This document shows, in pieces, positions 1 through 5,828 of a stretch of 6,412 nt of DNA. The position numbers and the translations under genes are program-made. Below the pieces are notes generated by a model that had not been told where the DNA came from, did not search any database, and saw only the letters and a program-made list of their open reading frames with translations. The stretch spans positions 1 to 6,412 of the forward strand of contig JABITU010000288.1 in the NCBI GenBank assembly GCA_018668195.1. Direction: 5' to 3'. Source of the DNA: Tateyamaria sp. (GTDB lineage: Bacteria > Pseudomonadota > Alphaproteobacteria > Rhodobacterales > Rhodobacteraceae). Position 1 is the stretch's first letter, and each line of letters starts with the position of its first letter.

Positions 1-267
1 CTGCCGGTCACGCCGCACTGCGCCAATCTCTCCCTTGTCACCCTGTTCACCATGCACCTGCTGCGTTCCATTCCAAATGCGGGAAAATACCTAGAATTTT
101 CGATCGAAGGCTCTGATTATTACCCATGGCAAGACGGACTTTTTGTGCAATCGCCCTATAACATCGTGGACGGTCACGCCCGCGTCACCGACGCACCGGG
201 TTGGGGTGTCGAGATCAGCCCAGACTGGCTGGCGCGGTCGCAGTATCAGATCAGCACCGCGCCCTAA
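1..267 (+). CDS. Enolase-superfamily (mandelate racemase / muconate lactonizing-type) enzyme, C-terminal part
   Basis: The frame is open from the first base of the window and ends at TAA 265-267, giving 88 residues of the C-terminal end; the start lies outside. The segment PHCANLSLVTLFTMHLL, followed by a EFSIEG..YYPWQDGLF stretch and a closing GWGVEISPDWL, is typical of the end of the C-terminal barrel domain in mandelate racemase / muconate lactonizing family proteins. Family members abstract a proton alpha to a carboxylate, using Mg2+, in sugar-acid or aromatic-acid catabolism. The metal ligands and catalytic Lys/His residues are upstream of the window, so the substrate cannot be inferred. 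The C-terminus looks natural rather than truncated. The gene points towards the minus-strand operon, with insertion sequences between them, so the present proximity may be secondary. The family call is fairly sure; the specific function is unknown. Confidence 0.8.
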   Translation: MPVTPHCANLSLVTLFTMHLLRSIPNAGKYLEFSIEGSDYYPWQDGLFVQSPYNIVDGHARVTDAPGWGVEISPDWLARSQYQISTAP

Positions 268-444
268 CCCGCCAACCTGCTCAGATTATCGCAGTTTGGG
301 CGGCCTTTCAGCATCGCGTCCCAACGCCGTATGGGGAGCTGTCACATTAGTGAGAACTCGCATCGGATTGCTAGCCCGGCCTAAATCTATGCGATCAATA
401 ATTGACGTCACTCAGCGAGAGCAGCGGCACGGTTCAGCTTGAAG
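268..444. other. Short intergenic stretch between the enolase-superfamily gene and the IS6 element
   Basis: No gene could be supported in these 177 bases. There is no clear stem-loop with a T-run that would terminate the upstream gene. An 8-base palindrome TGACGTCA lies at 403-410, but nothing shows that it is used. The stretch contains no recognisable 5' half of the IS3-type transposase whose 3' half lies on the other side of the IS6 element. The two sides of the IS6 insertion therefore do not join into one interrupted gene. Confidence 0.5.
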
Positions 445-457
445 GGCACTGTCAGAG
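445..457 (+). repeat. Left terminal inverted repeat of the complete IS6 element
   Basis: GGCACTGTCAGAG, pairing with the right end at 1251-1263. The start closely resembles the IS26-type terminus GGCACTG. The same core, GGYACTGTCAGA, also begins the second IS6 element at 6273. In both elements the distance from the first base to the transposase ATG is exactly 57 bases. Confidence 0.8.
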
Positions 458-501
458 CAAAACTTGTTGAGGCGGGCAGGGCATCCCTTTAGCTTCTGGG
501 G

Positions 502-1209
502 ATGACAAATCGCAGCCCATTTCGCTACTTCAAAACCAGCCCTGAGGTGATCCGCCTGGCGGTGATGATGTACATCCGGTTTCCGCTTTCGCTTCGGAAT
601 GTCGAAGATCTTTTGCACGAACGCGGCATCGACATCAGCCATGAAACTGTCCGTTTCTGGTGGAACAGATTTGGCCCGGTGTTTGCTGCTGAAATCCGTC
701 GGAGACGGGTGGACCGAATGCGTTCGGGGACACATTGGCAATGGCACCTAGATGAAGTGTTCGTTAAAATAAATGGGGAGCAGCACTACCTTTGGCGCGC
801 GGTCGATCACGAAGGGGAGGTCCTGGAATGCTTTGTCACAAAGCGCCGCGATCGCAAGGCCGCATTGAAATTCCTCAGGAAAACAATGAAACGGCATGGC
901 AACCCGCAAATTTTCATGACCGACAAGCTGCGATCTTATGGTGCGGCGATGAAGGTCATCGGCAGCGCCGACAAACAGGAAACGGGCCGCTGGCTCAACA
1001 ATCGGGCCGAGAATTCACATCAGCCATTTCGACGAAGAGAACGGGCAATGATCCGCTTCAGGCGCATGCGAACCTTGCAGAAATTCGTTGCTGTCCACGC
1101 TTCCATTCACAACCATTTCAATCAAGACCGAAGCCTCTCCCAACGCGATCACTTCAAGGCCAACCGCACCGCCGCACTGAATGAGTGGCGCGGCCTTTGT
1201 GCGTCATAA
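502..1209 (+). CDS. IS6-family DDE transposase
   Basis: This 235-residue protein would cut and join the ends of its own element. The N-terminal part (about 1-60) contains the family signature FRYFKTSPEVIRLAVMMY and a helix-turn-helix-like region around SLRNVEDLLHERGIDISHETV. The catalytic domain follows, with D84 in WHLDEVFVKI, D141 in MTDKLRSY and most likely E170 in LNNRAENSHQPFRRRER. Length is normal for the family (about 230-240) and no frameshift is seen. Only 28 residues separate D141 and E170, against 34 in IS26-like enzymes; this may be a trait of its subgroup. The ATG at 502 has only a poor ribosome-binding sequence (GGGG directly before it). It is nevertheless supported by the conserved N-terminus and by the identical 57-bp offset in the second copy. 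The gene looks intact and possibly active. Confidence 0.93.
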   Translation: MTNRSPFRYFKTSPEVIRLAVMMYIRFPLSLRNVEDLLHERGIDISHETVRFWWNRFGPVFAAEIRRRRVDRMRSGTHWQWHLDEVFVKINGEQHYLWRAVDHEGEVLECFVTKRRDRKAALKFLRKTMKRHGNPQIFMTDKLRSYGAAMKVIGSADKQETGRWLNNRAENSHQPFRRRERAMIRFRRMRTLQKFVAVHASIHNHFNQDRSLSQRDHFKANRTAALNEWRGLCAS

Positions 1210-1250
1210 AAGGGCAGGGGTACTGGCCTAGTAGAGACGAGTTCGCATTC

Positions 1251-1263
1251 GTCTGACAGCACC
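1251..1263 (-). repeat. Right terminal inverted repeat of the complete IS6 element
   Basis: GTCTGACAGCACC is an imperfect complement (10 of 13) of the left end at 445-457 and lies about 40 bases past the transposase stop codon. The IS3-type transposase remnant begins directly afterwards. Confidence 0.75.
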
Positions 1264-1264
1264 C

Positions 1265-1600
1265 TCTTGGGAACTGGCGGAATGGTTGCAAGGCAAAGGT
1301 ATGAAGCACTCGCGTGGTGCGCCTTACCATCCCCAAACCCAAGGTAAGATCGAGCGCTGGCATCAAACCCTGAAGAATCGCATTCTGCTGGAACACTACT
1401 TCTTACCCGGTGATCTAGAAGCCCAGATTGAAGCCTTCGTCGATCACTAAAACCACCAGCGCTACCACGAGATCCTGAACAACGTCACACCCTCTGACGT
1501 CTACTTCGGGCGGGACAAAGCCATTCTACAGCAACGAGAAAGGATCAAACAAAAGACCCTCGAAGCGCGACGCTTGCATCACATACAACACGCCGCATAA
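1265..1600 (+). pseudogene. IS3-family transposase (OrfB) remnant, 3' half with internal stop
   Basis: The frame from 1265 to the TAA at 1598-1600 translates to the end of an IS3-type rve integrase-core domain: ELAEWLQGKGMKHSRGAPYH, then PQTQGKIERWHQTLKNR, then a LPGDLEAQIEAFVDH stretch, and after a stop, NHQRYHE..NNVTPSDVYFGR. The GKIERWHQTLKN segment carries the third catalytic acidic residue (Glu) of this family. An in-frame TAA at 1448-1450 replaces what is normally a tyrosine in the HYNHxRYHE motif, explained by a single base change from TAC or TAT. The first two catalytic aspartates and the N-terminal part are absent, cut off at the IS6 right end. No IS3 5' half is found left of the IS6 element. 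The remnant cannot encode a working transposase. Confidence 0.88.
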
Positions 1601-1674
1601 TGCAACCAACCAGATGAGCCAAACTCTCTCTTAGTTTCCGCAGCGCTTGGTTCCAAAAACCCTGACGACGGACA
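1265..1674 (+). mobile_element. Right-hand remnant of an IS3-family element
   Basis: The remnant comprises the OrfB 3' half plus about 74 bases of trailing sequence. The probable right terminus is CCTGACGACGGACA (1661-1674), ending in CA as IS3-family right ends usually do. The left end is lost at the IS6 junction, so the inverted-repeat partner cannot be checked and the right boundary is inferred. The element predates the IS6 event that removed its left part. Confidence 0.55.
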
Positions 1675-1754
1675 GATGTGCAGTCTCTTAAAACCGCGAG
1701 CCAGAATTCGGCCATCCGTATGTCTTTGGCATCGGTAGATTCCAAAGGCTGATT

Positions 1755-1804
1755 TTTCTATCGCAGGGCATGCGCATAAACGCGCGGATCGCCCTGCGTA
1801 GAAA
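1755..1804. repeat. Inverted repeat, 14-15 base arms, able to form a hairpin
   Basis: The left arm TTTCTATCGCAGGGC (1755-1769) and right arm GCCCTGCGTAGAAA (1791-1804) are complementary except for one unpaired T. The 21-base loop contains a second small pairing (GCGC with GCGC). There is no T-run after the stem on either strand: the T-run lies before it on the plus strand, so it is not a classic rho-independent terminator. It may be an insertion-sequence or repeat-element scar, or part of the 3' untranslated region of the minus-strand operon. Confidence 0.55.
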
Positions 1805-1827
1805 CCGTGCGAAATCTTTGCGGTTTC
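1801..1827. repeat. Second inverted repeat, sharing GAAA with the first
   Basis: GAAACCG (1801-1807) and CGGTTTC (1821-1827) are perfectly complementary, and inner bases (GCGAA with TTTGC) can extend the stem. Bases 1801-1804 are also used by the hairpin at 1755-1804, so the full forms of the two structures are mutually exclusive. The hairpin lies 84 to 112 bases beyond the stop codon of the alcohol dehydrogenase gene, in the direction in which that gene is transcribed. Confidence 0.5.
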
Positions 1828-1911
1828 CCTTGGCGTATTACCCCGACCAATATCGCGTTCACCGCGTTAGCGGACACATTCTTGGATGCGGTGCAGCCTA
1901 TGCGATAGCTT

Positions 1912-3057
1912 CTAAATAACAGCCCTAAACAAACCAGCCAAGTTATCCATTGTCAGTACAACTGGATTTCCGCCGCATGACGGGTCGTTTAGGGCCATGG
2001 CGCTCAGCTCGTCTATCCGGTCGTCGCCGACGCCCATTTCTGACAGGCGACGCGGTATCTTAAGGCTGTCATTCAGCTCTTGTACGAAGTCACGGAACCC
2101 GTTGAAACCGCCAGCAATGCCAAGATACGGCGCCGCCAGATCAAAGCGGTCCTTAATTGCGGCTGCATTGAACTCCAGAACTGCTGGCATGCAAACGGCA
2201 TTCGTAGTGCCGTGATGAGTGTTATAAACTGCACCAATCGGATGACTGAGCGCATGGATCGCCCCCAGACCCTTTTGGAATGCCGTTGCCCCCATAGCGG
2301 CAGCGCTCATCATGTTTGCGCGTGCTTCCAAATCGGTACCGTCGGCATAGGCGCGTGGCAGATAGTCTATGACCAATCGCATGCCTTCAAGCGCGATCCC
2401 TTGGCTCATCGGGTGATAGTGCGGACTGCTGAACGCCTCGACGCAATGTGCAAATGCATCAAGTCCGGTTCCAGCAGTGATGACCTTTGGCATGCTCATA
2501 GTGAGTTCTGGATCGCAGATGACGACCGTTGGCAGCACTTTGGGGTGGAAGATGATTTTCTTGATATGCGTTTTGGAGTTGGTAATGACGCTGGCGCGAC
2601 CCACCTCTGATCCGGTTCCGGCTGTCGTGGGCACAGCCACGATCGGTGCGATGGCCGCTGCATCCGCGCGCGTCCACCAGTCATCGATATCTTCATAATC
2701 CCAAACAGGTCGCGTTTGGCCCGCCATAAATGCCACCATCTTGCCAAGGTCTAATCCCGAGCCACCGCCGAAGGCGATTACCCCGTCATGTCCGCCAGCA
2801 ATATATGCGGCCACGCCAGCGTCCAAATTCAGTTCGTTCGGGTTTGGATCGACCTCGCTGAACATCGCACGTCCCAGTCCGGCAACCTCCATAATATCCA
2901 GCGTCGACTGGGTCACGGGCAAGGCCGCGAGTCCTCTGTCTGTCACCAGCAACGGGTTCTTGATCCCTGCGGCGGAACACGCTTGAGGCAGTTCTTTGAT
3001 CCGGCCTGCACCGAATTTCATAGCGGTCGGATAGGACCAGTTTCCTGTAAGGCTCAT
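1912..3057 (-). CDS. Iron-containing alcohol dehydrogenase
   Basis: This 381-residue protein is of normal length for the family. It should interconvert a primary alcohol and an aldehyde with NAD(P)+ in the cytoplasm. The N-terminal nucleotide-binding domain carries FGGGSGLDLGK (GGGS at 97-100) and the later PTTAGTGSEV (143-151). The C-terminal helical domain supplies the expected metal ligands D200 and H204 (GTGLDAFAHCVEAF), H268 (GLGAIHALSHPIG) and H282 (NTHHGTTNAV). The H268-to-H282 spacing of 14 matches the FucO pattern, so the metal site looks complete. The ATG (3055-3057) overlaps the TGA of the preceding aldehyde dehydrogenase by four bases (ATGA). No strong ribosome-binding site precedes it, which suggests translational coupling. 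As last gene of the operon it probably makes the aldehyde used by its neighbour; the substrate is inferred, not shown. Butanol-, lactaldehyde- or amino-alcohol-type activities cannot be separated from sequence alone. Confidence 0.94.
   Translation of the reverse strand: MSLTGNWSYPTAMKFGAGRIKELPQACSAAGIKNPLLVTDRGLAALPVTQSTLDIMEVAGLGRAMFSEVDPNPNELNLDAGVAAYIAGGHDGVIAFGGGSGLDLGKMVAFMAGQTRPVWDYEDIDDWWTRADAAAIAPIVAVPTTAGTGSEVGRASVITNSKTHIKKIIFHPKVLPTVVICDPELTMSMPKVITAGTGLDAFAHCVEAFSSPHYHPMSQGIALEGMRLVIDYLPRAYADGTDLEARANMMSAAAMGATAFQKGLGAIHALSHPIGAVYNTHHGTTNAVCMPAVLEFNAAAIKDRFDLAAPYLGIAGGFNGFRDFVQELNDSLKIPRRLSEMGVGDDRIDELSAMALNDPSCGGNPVVLTMDNLAGLFRAVI
3054..3057 (-). promoter_or_regulatory. ATGA stop/start overlap coupling aldehyde and alcohol dehydrogenase genes
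   Basis: The TGA ending the aldehyde dehydrogenase and the ATG starting the alcohol dehydrogenase share bases. The sequence before the ATG (AAAAAAGTGACAAC) has only a weak ribosome-binding match, so re-initiation by terminating ribosomes is the likely way the second gene is translated. Confidence 0.75.
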
Positions 3058-4436
3058 GTTGTCACTTTTTTCAGATGGTATGATTTAGGGCGGGTTAGAT
3101 TGTGATAGCCGATGACTGACAGGCCGCCGCCGCGACCGGTATCTTTGCAGCCTGTCCAACACAGGCCGGGGTCAAGATAATCGGCGCGATTCATAAAAAC
3201 AGTTCCGGTTTCAATCGCATCCCCGACACGCATCGCGCGATCCAGATCGCGGGTCCAAAGACTGGCGGTCAGGCCGAAATTGCTATCGTTCATCAGCCGG
3301 ATCGCTTCGTCGTCATTACGAACAGCCATGATTCCGACAACCGGACCAAAGCTTTCGTCACGCATGACCCGCATGTCATGGGTCACGCTTGTGAGGATTT
3401 GGGGCGTCAGATACGCGGCCCCGTCATCGGATGGCATTGTATTGATATGCGCGGTGGCACCATCAGCTAGTGCCTCTGCAATCTGCGCACGGACCTCTGA
3501 CGCGAAACGGACATTGGCCATTGGACCGATTGTCGTTTCGGGGTCCATCGGATCGCCCAGTTTGTAGCCCTTCACGACGGCCACAGCTTTTTCAACAAAC
3601 CTGTCAAACAAGCTTTCATGCACATAGATGCGTTCAATCCCGCAACAGCATTGGCCGGAATTAAACATCGCGCCGTCGATGAGTGTTTCTACGGCGGCGT
3701 CCAGATCCGCATCGTCCATGACATAACCGGGGTCTTTGCCGCCCAACTCAAGGCCGATACCGGTAAATGTGCCTGCAGCGGCGCGTTCCATTGCTTTGCC
3801 TCCGCCAACAGAGCCCGTAAAGTTGACGAAGTCAAAAGCACGGTGGGCGATCAGGTCGGACGTTGTCGCGTGATCCAGAAAAATATTCTGAAACACGTCT
3901 GTCGGTATGCCCGCAGAGTGGAAGGCCCGTGCCATCCTTTCCCCGACAAGCAAGGTCTGTGTGGCATGCTTTAAAACAACGGTGTTTCCTGCAATCAAGG
4001 CAGGCGCAACAGTGTTGATCGCAGTCATATAGGGATAGTTCCAAGGTGCGACGACAAACACCACACCATGCGGAACACGTTTGATGTAGCGTTCGAAACT
4101 CGCATCTTCACCGACTGCGATATCGGCCAAAGCGGTCTGCGCGATGCCAGCCATATGGCTGGCGCGTTCATTGAAGCCGCCAAATTCGCCGCCGTAGCGC
4201 GTGGGCCGCCCCATCATCTGCGCGAGTTCGGGCACGATTTCATCATTCATAGCACCCACAGCAGCAACACCTGCCATCACAAGGTTGATACGGTCCTGCA
4301 AAGGACGCGCGGCCCATGCGGTTTGTGCAGTGCGCGCAGCTTGGGCCAGACCCAACGCGGCATCAAACGATAGCGTGTCGCGCTCAGCGAATACCGACCC
4401 GTCGATTGGGGAAACGCATTTCAGTGTGTGTACCAA
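3054..4436 (-). CDS. NAD(P)-dependent aldehyde dehydrogenase
   Basis: This 460-residue enzyme oxidises an aldehyde to its acid with NAD(P)+. Family landmarks are all present: the oxyanion Asn N133 in APWNYPY, cofactor-binding K156 in VLKHAT, the FTGSVGGGKA turn (206-215), general base E230 in GLELGGKDPG, nucleophile C264 in GQCCCGIER, and E361 in ESFGPVVG. It is slightly shorter than the common 480-500 residues, with no motif missing. The start is TTG (4434-4436), not ATG. It is chosen because the protein then begins with the family-like VHTLKCVSPIDGSVFAER and lies only 6 bases after the ligase stop codon. A purine-rich GAGAAAAA precedes it. The end overlaps the alcohol dehydrogenase start by ATGA. 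The operon context suggests that it oxidises a gamma-glutamylamino aldehyde, comparable with PuuC, but this is inference. Confidence 0.94.
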   Translation of the reverse strand: MVHTLKCVSPIDGSVFAERDTLSFDAALGLAQAARTAQTAWAARPLQDRINLVMAGVAAVGAMNDEIVPELAQMMGRPTRYGGEFGGFNERASHMAGIAQTALADIAVGEDASFERYIKRVPHGVVFVVAPWNYPYMTAINTVAPALIAGNTVVLKHATQTLLVGERMARAFHSAGIPTDVFQNIFLDHATTSDLIAHRAFDFVNFTGSVGGGKAMERAAAGTFTGIGLELGGKDPGYVMDDADLDAAVETLIDGAMFNSGQCCCGIERIYVHESLFDRFVEKAVAVVKGYKLGDPMDPETTIGPMANVRFASEVRAQIAEALADGATAHINTMPSDDGAAYLTPQILTSVTHDMRVMRDESFGPVVGIMAVRNDDEAIRLMNDSNFGLTASLWTRDLDRAMRVGDAIETGTVFMNRADYLDPGLCWTGCKDTGRGGGLSVIGYHNLTRPKSYHLKKVTT

Positions 4437-4442
4437 TTTTTC

Positions 4443-5798
4443 TCAGGCTCTCTCAAATCCGCGGGCGATCTCGTAGTCGGTGACAACGCGGTCAAATTCT
4501 TCGATTTCCCACTCTGCCGCGCGGGCATAGTGGTCGACGACATCATCGCCCAATGCGGCCCGCAACATTGTTGATCCGCGCAAGGTCGTATGGGCATCGC
4601 GCAAGGTTTGCGGGATCATGCCAGTATTCCCTTCGTAGGCGTCACCCGAGGTCGGAGGATCAAGCGTTAGGTTTTCTTCGATGCCCGCGATCCCGGCGGC
4701 AAGCTGCGCGGCCATTGCCAAATAGGGGTTCAGGTCAGACCCGCCAACACGACATTCGACGCGCACAGACTTTGTGCCATCCCCGCAAAGGCGAAAACCG
4801 GCAGTGCGGTTATCGACGGACCAAATGGTCCGTGTCGGCGCAAAAGTGCCTTTCTGAAAACGCTTGTAGCTGTTGATATAAGGGGCCAGAAAATACATGA
4901 AATCAGGCGCATACTTTAGCAAACCCGCCATATAGGTCTTCATCAGAGGGGACATGCCTAAGGTGTCATCGGGATCAAAGAACGCGGGCTTGCCGTCTTT
5001 CCAGAGCGATTGATGAACATGCGAAGAACTGCCAACCCTGTCATGGTGCCACTTTGGTAAGAAGGTAACAGCATGGCCTTGCTGCCAGGCGATTTCTTTG
5101 GTGGCATGTTTGGCGATCGTGTGATGGTCGGCGGTATCAAGCGCTGCGGCGTACTTGATGTTCAGTTCTTCTTGACCTGCTTCTGCTTCGCCTTTGGTAT
5201 TTTCAACGGGGATGCCTGCATTCCACAGATGATTGCGCAGCGGGCGCATCACGTGTTCTTCTTTAGTGGTTTGCAGAATGTGATAATCTTCGTTGTAGCC
5301 GCTGATCGGTTCAAGGTCGCGGAACTTTTCCTTGCGGATTTGGTCAAAGCTTTTCTCGAACAAGAAGAACTCTAACTCGGTCGCCATCATGGCGTCGTAT
5401 CCCATTTCTGTTAGCCGTTTGATCTGCTTTTTGAGGACCGCGCGGGGGGAATGGGGCACTTCTTTATGGGTGCGGTGGTCAAGGACATCGCATAGCACCA
5501 TCACTGTACCTTCCAGCCAAGGCACCGGGCGCAACGTGTCTAGATCGGGCTGCATAACATAGTCGCCATAACCGCTTTCCCAACTGGTTGCGGCATAGCC
5601 AGCGGGCGTTGCCATTTCCAGATCGGTGGCCAGCAAATAGTTGCAGCAATGGGTTTCTTTCCACGCATCCGCGATGAAATGGCCCGCATGGAACCGCTTG
5701 CCCATCAGGCGGCCCTGCATGTCCACAAGGCAGACAAGAACAGTGTCGATGTCGCCTGCGGCAACTTGGGTTTTCAAGTCTTCAAAGGTCAGTTTCAT
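4443..5798 (-). CDS. Glutamine-synthetase-family gamma-glutamyl-amine ligase (GlnA type III / PuuA-like)
   Basis: This 451-residue protein has the glutamine synthetase fold and would join glutamate to an amine with ATP. The small N-terminal beta-grasp domain (about 1-105) is followed by the catalytic domain. Metal and substrate sites are visible: E141/E143 in TELEFFLF, the GEAEAGQEELN loop (203-213), H260 in GSSSHVHQSL, NSYKRF (309-314), NRTAGFR (330-336), and E348/R350 in RVECRVGGSDLNPYLA. The adenylylation tyrosine region of housekeeping GlnA (NLYDLP) is missing; an EGNTGMIPQTL stretch takes its place, as in PuuA/GlnT-like ligases for amines other than ammonia. The ATG (5796-5798) has an AAAGAG-type ribosome-binding site about 6 bases upstream. 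It follows the truncated transporter ATPase by 30 bases and precedes the aldehyde dehydrogenase by 6. Possible amines include polyamines, ethanolamine and other amino alcohols. The family is sure; the substrate is not. Confidence 0.92.
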   Translation of the reverse strand: MKLTFEDLKTQVAAGDIDTVLVCLVDMQGRLMGKRFHAGHFIADAWKETHCCNYLLATDLEMATPAGYAATSWESGYGDYVMQPDLDTLRPVPWLEGTVMVLCDVLDHRTHKEVPHSPRAVLKKQIKRLTEMGYDAMMATELEFFLFEKSFDQIRKEKFRDLEPISGYNEDYHILQTTKEEHVMRPLRNHLWNAGIPVENTKGEAEAGQEELNIKYAAALDTADHHTIAKHATKEIAWQQGHAVTFLPKWHHDRVGSSSHVHQSLWKDGKPAFFDPDDTLGMSPLMKTYMAGLLKYAPDFMYFLAPYINSYKRFQKGTFAPTRTIWSVDNRTAGFRLCGDGTKSVRVECRVGGSDLNPYLAMAAQLAAGIAGIEENLTLDPPTSGDAYEGNTGMIPQTLRDAHTTLRGSTMLRAALGDDVVDHYARAAEWEIEEFDRVVTDYEIARGFERA

Positions 5799-5828
5799 AG
5801 GCCACTCTTTTTTATCATCACGCCGTCT

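Larger units (their letters stand above)
445..1263 (+). mobile_element. IS6-family insertion sequence, complete, about 819 bp
   Basis: One transposase gene (502-1209) is bounded by short imperfect terminal inverted repeats. The left end reads GGCACTGTCAGAG (445-457). The right end reads GTCTGACAGCACC (1251-1263), whose complement matches the left end at 10 of 13 positions. Length and single-gene design fit the IS6 family, whose members are usually about 0.8 kb and move by replicative transposition. IS6 insertions normally carry an 8-bp target duplication, but the flanks here (GCTTGAAG on the left, CTCTTGGG on the right) do not match. That fits an insertion followed by adjacent deletion or recombination. 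Exact ends could shift by a base or two. Confidence 0.85.
1675..1911. other. Gene-poor stretch with minus-strand reading-frame remnants
   Basis: No intact gene lies between the IS3 right end and the stop codon of the alcohol dehydrogenase. Two minus-strand stretches nevertheless read like protein. One runs from about 1911 down to TAG at 1758-1760 and contains VSANAVNAILVGVIRQGKP and STQGDPRVYAHALR. The other runs from about 1745 down to 1675 and contains DAKDIRMAEFWLAVLRDC, then enters the IS3 end. Neither has a convincing start with a ribosome-binding site. I do not recognise either family. The second has a faint resemblance to the xxAKFWLxVLTxL segment of IS256-type transposases, too weak to call. 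They may be debris of genes broken by earlier insertions or may be chance open frames. Strong hairpins at 1755-1827 overlap this region. Confidence 0.3.

Noticed and set aside
403..410. Palindrome TGACGTCA as a regulatory operator
   Set aside because: A single 8-base palindrome in non-coding DNA next to an IS boundary, with no promoter elements or second site nearby.
412..747. Minus-strand open frame of 111 codons across the IS6 left end
   Set aside because: It runs antisense through the inverted repeat and the transposase N-terminus; composition is low-complexity shadow coding.
1752..1804. Rho-independent terminator for the minus-strand operon
   Set aside because: The stem is strong, but on the minus strand it is followed by an A-run, not a T-run; the T-run on the plus strand precedes the stem.
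2080..2610. Long plus-strand open frame of 176 codons antisense to the alcohol dehydrogenase
   Set aside because: It lies wholly inside a well-supported gene with all family motifs, has no domain signature of its own and is explained by GC-rich codon structure on the opposite strand.
3636..3650. Three consecutive cysteines in the aldehyde dehydrogenase active site as a novel feature
   Set aside because: The GQxC pattern with neighbouring cysteines is common in aldehyde dehydrogenases; only C264 needs to act.
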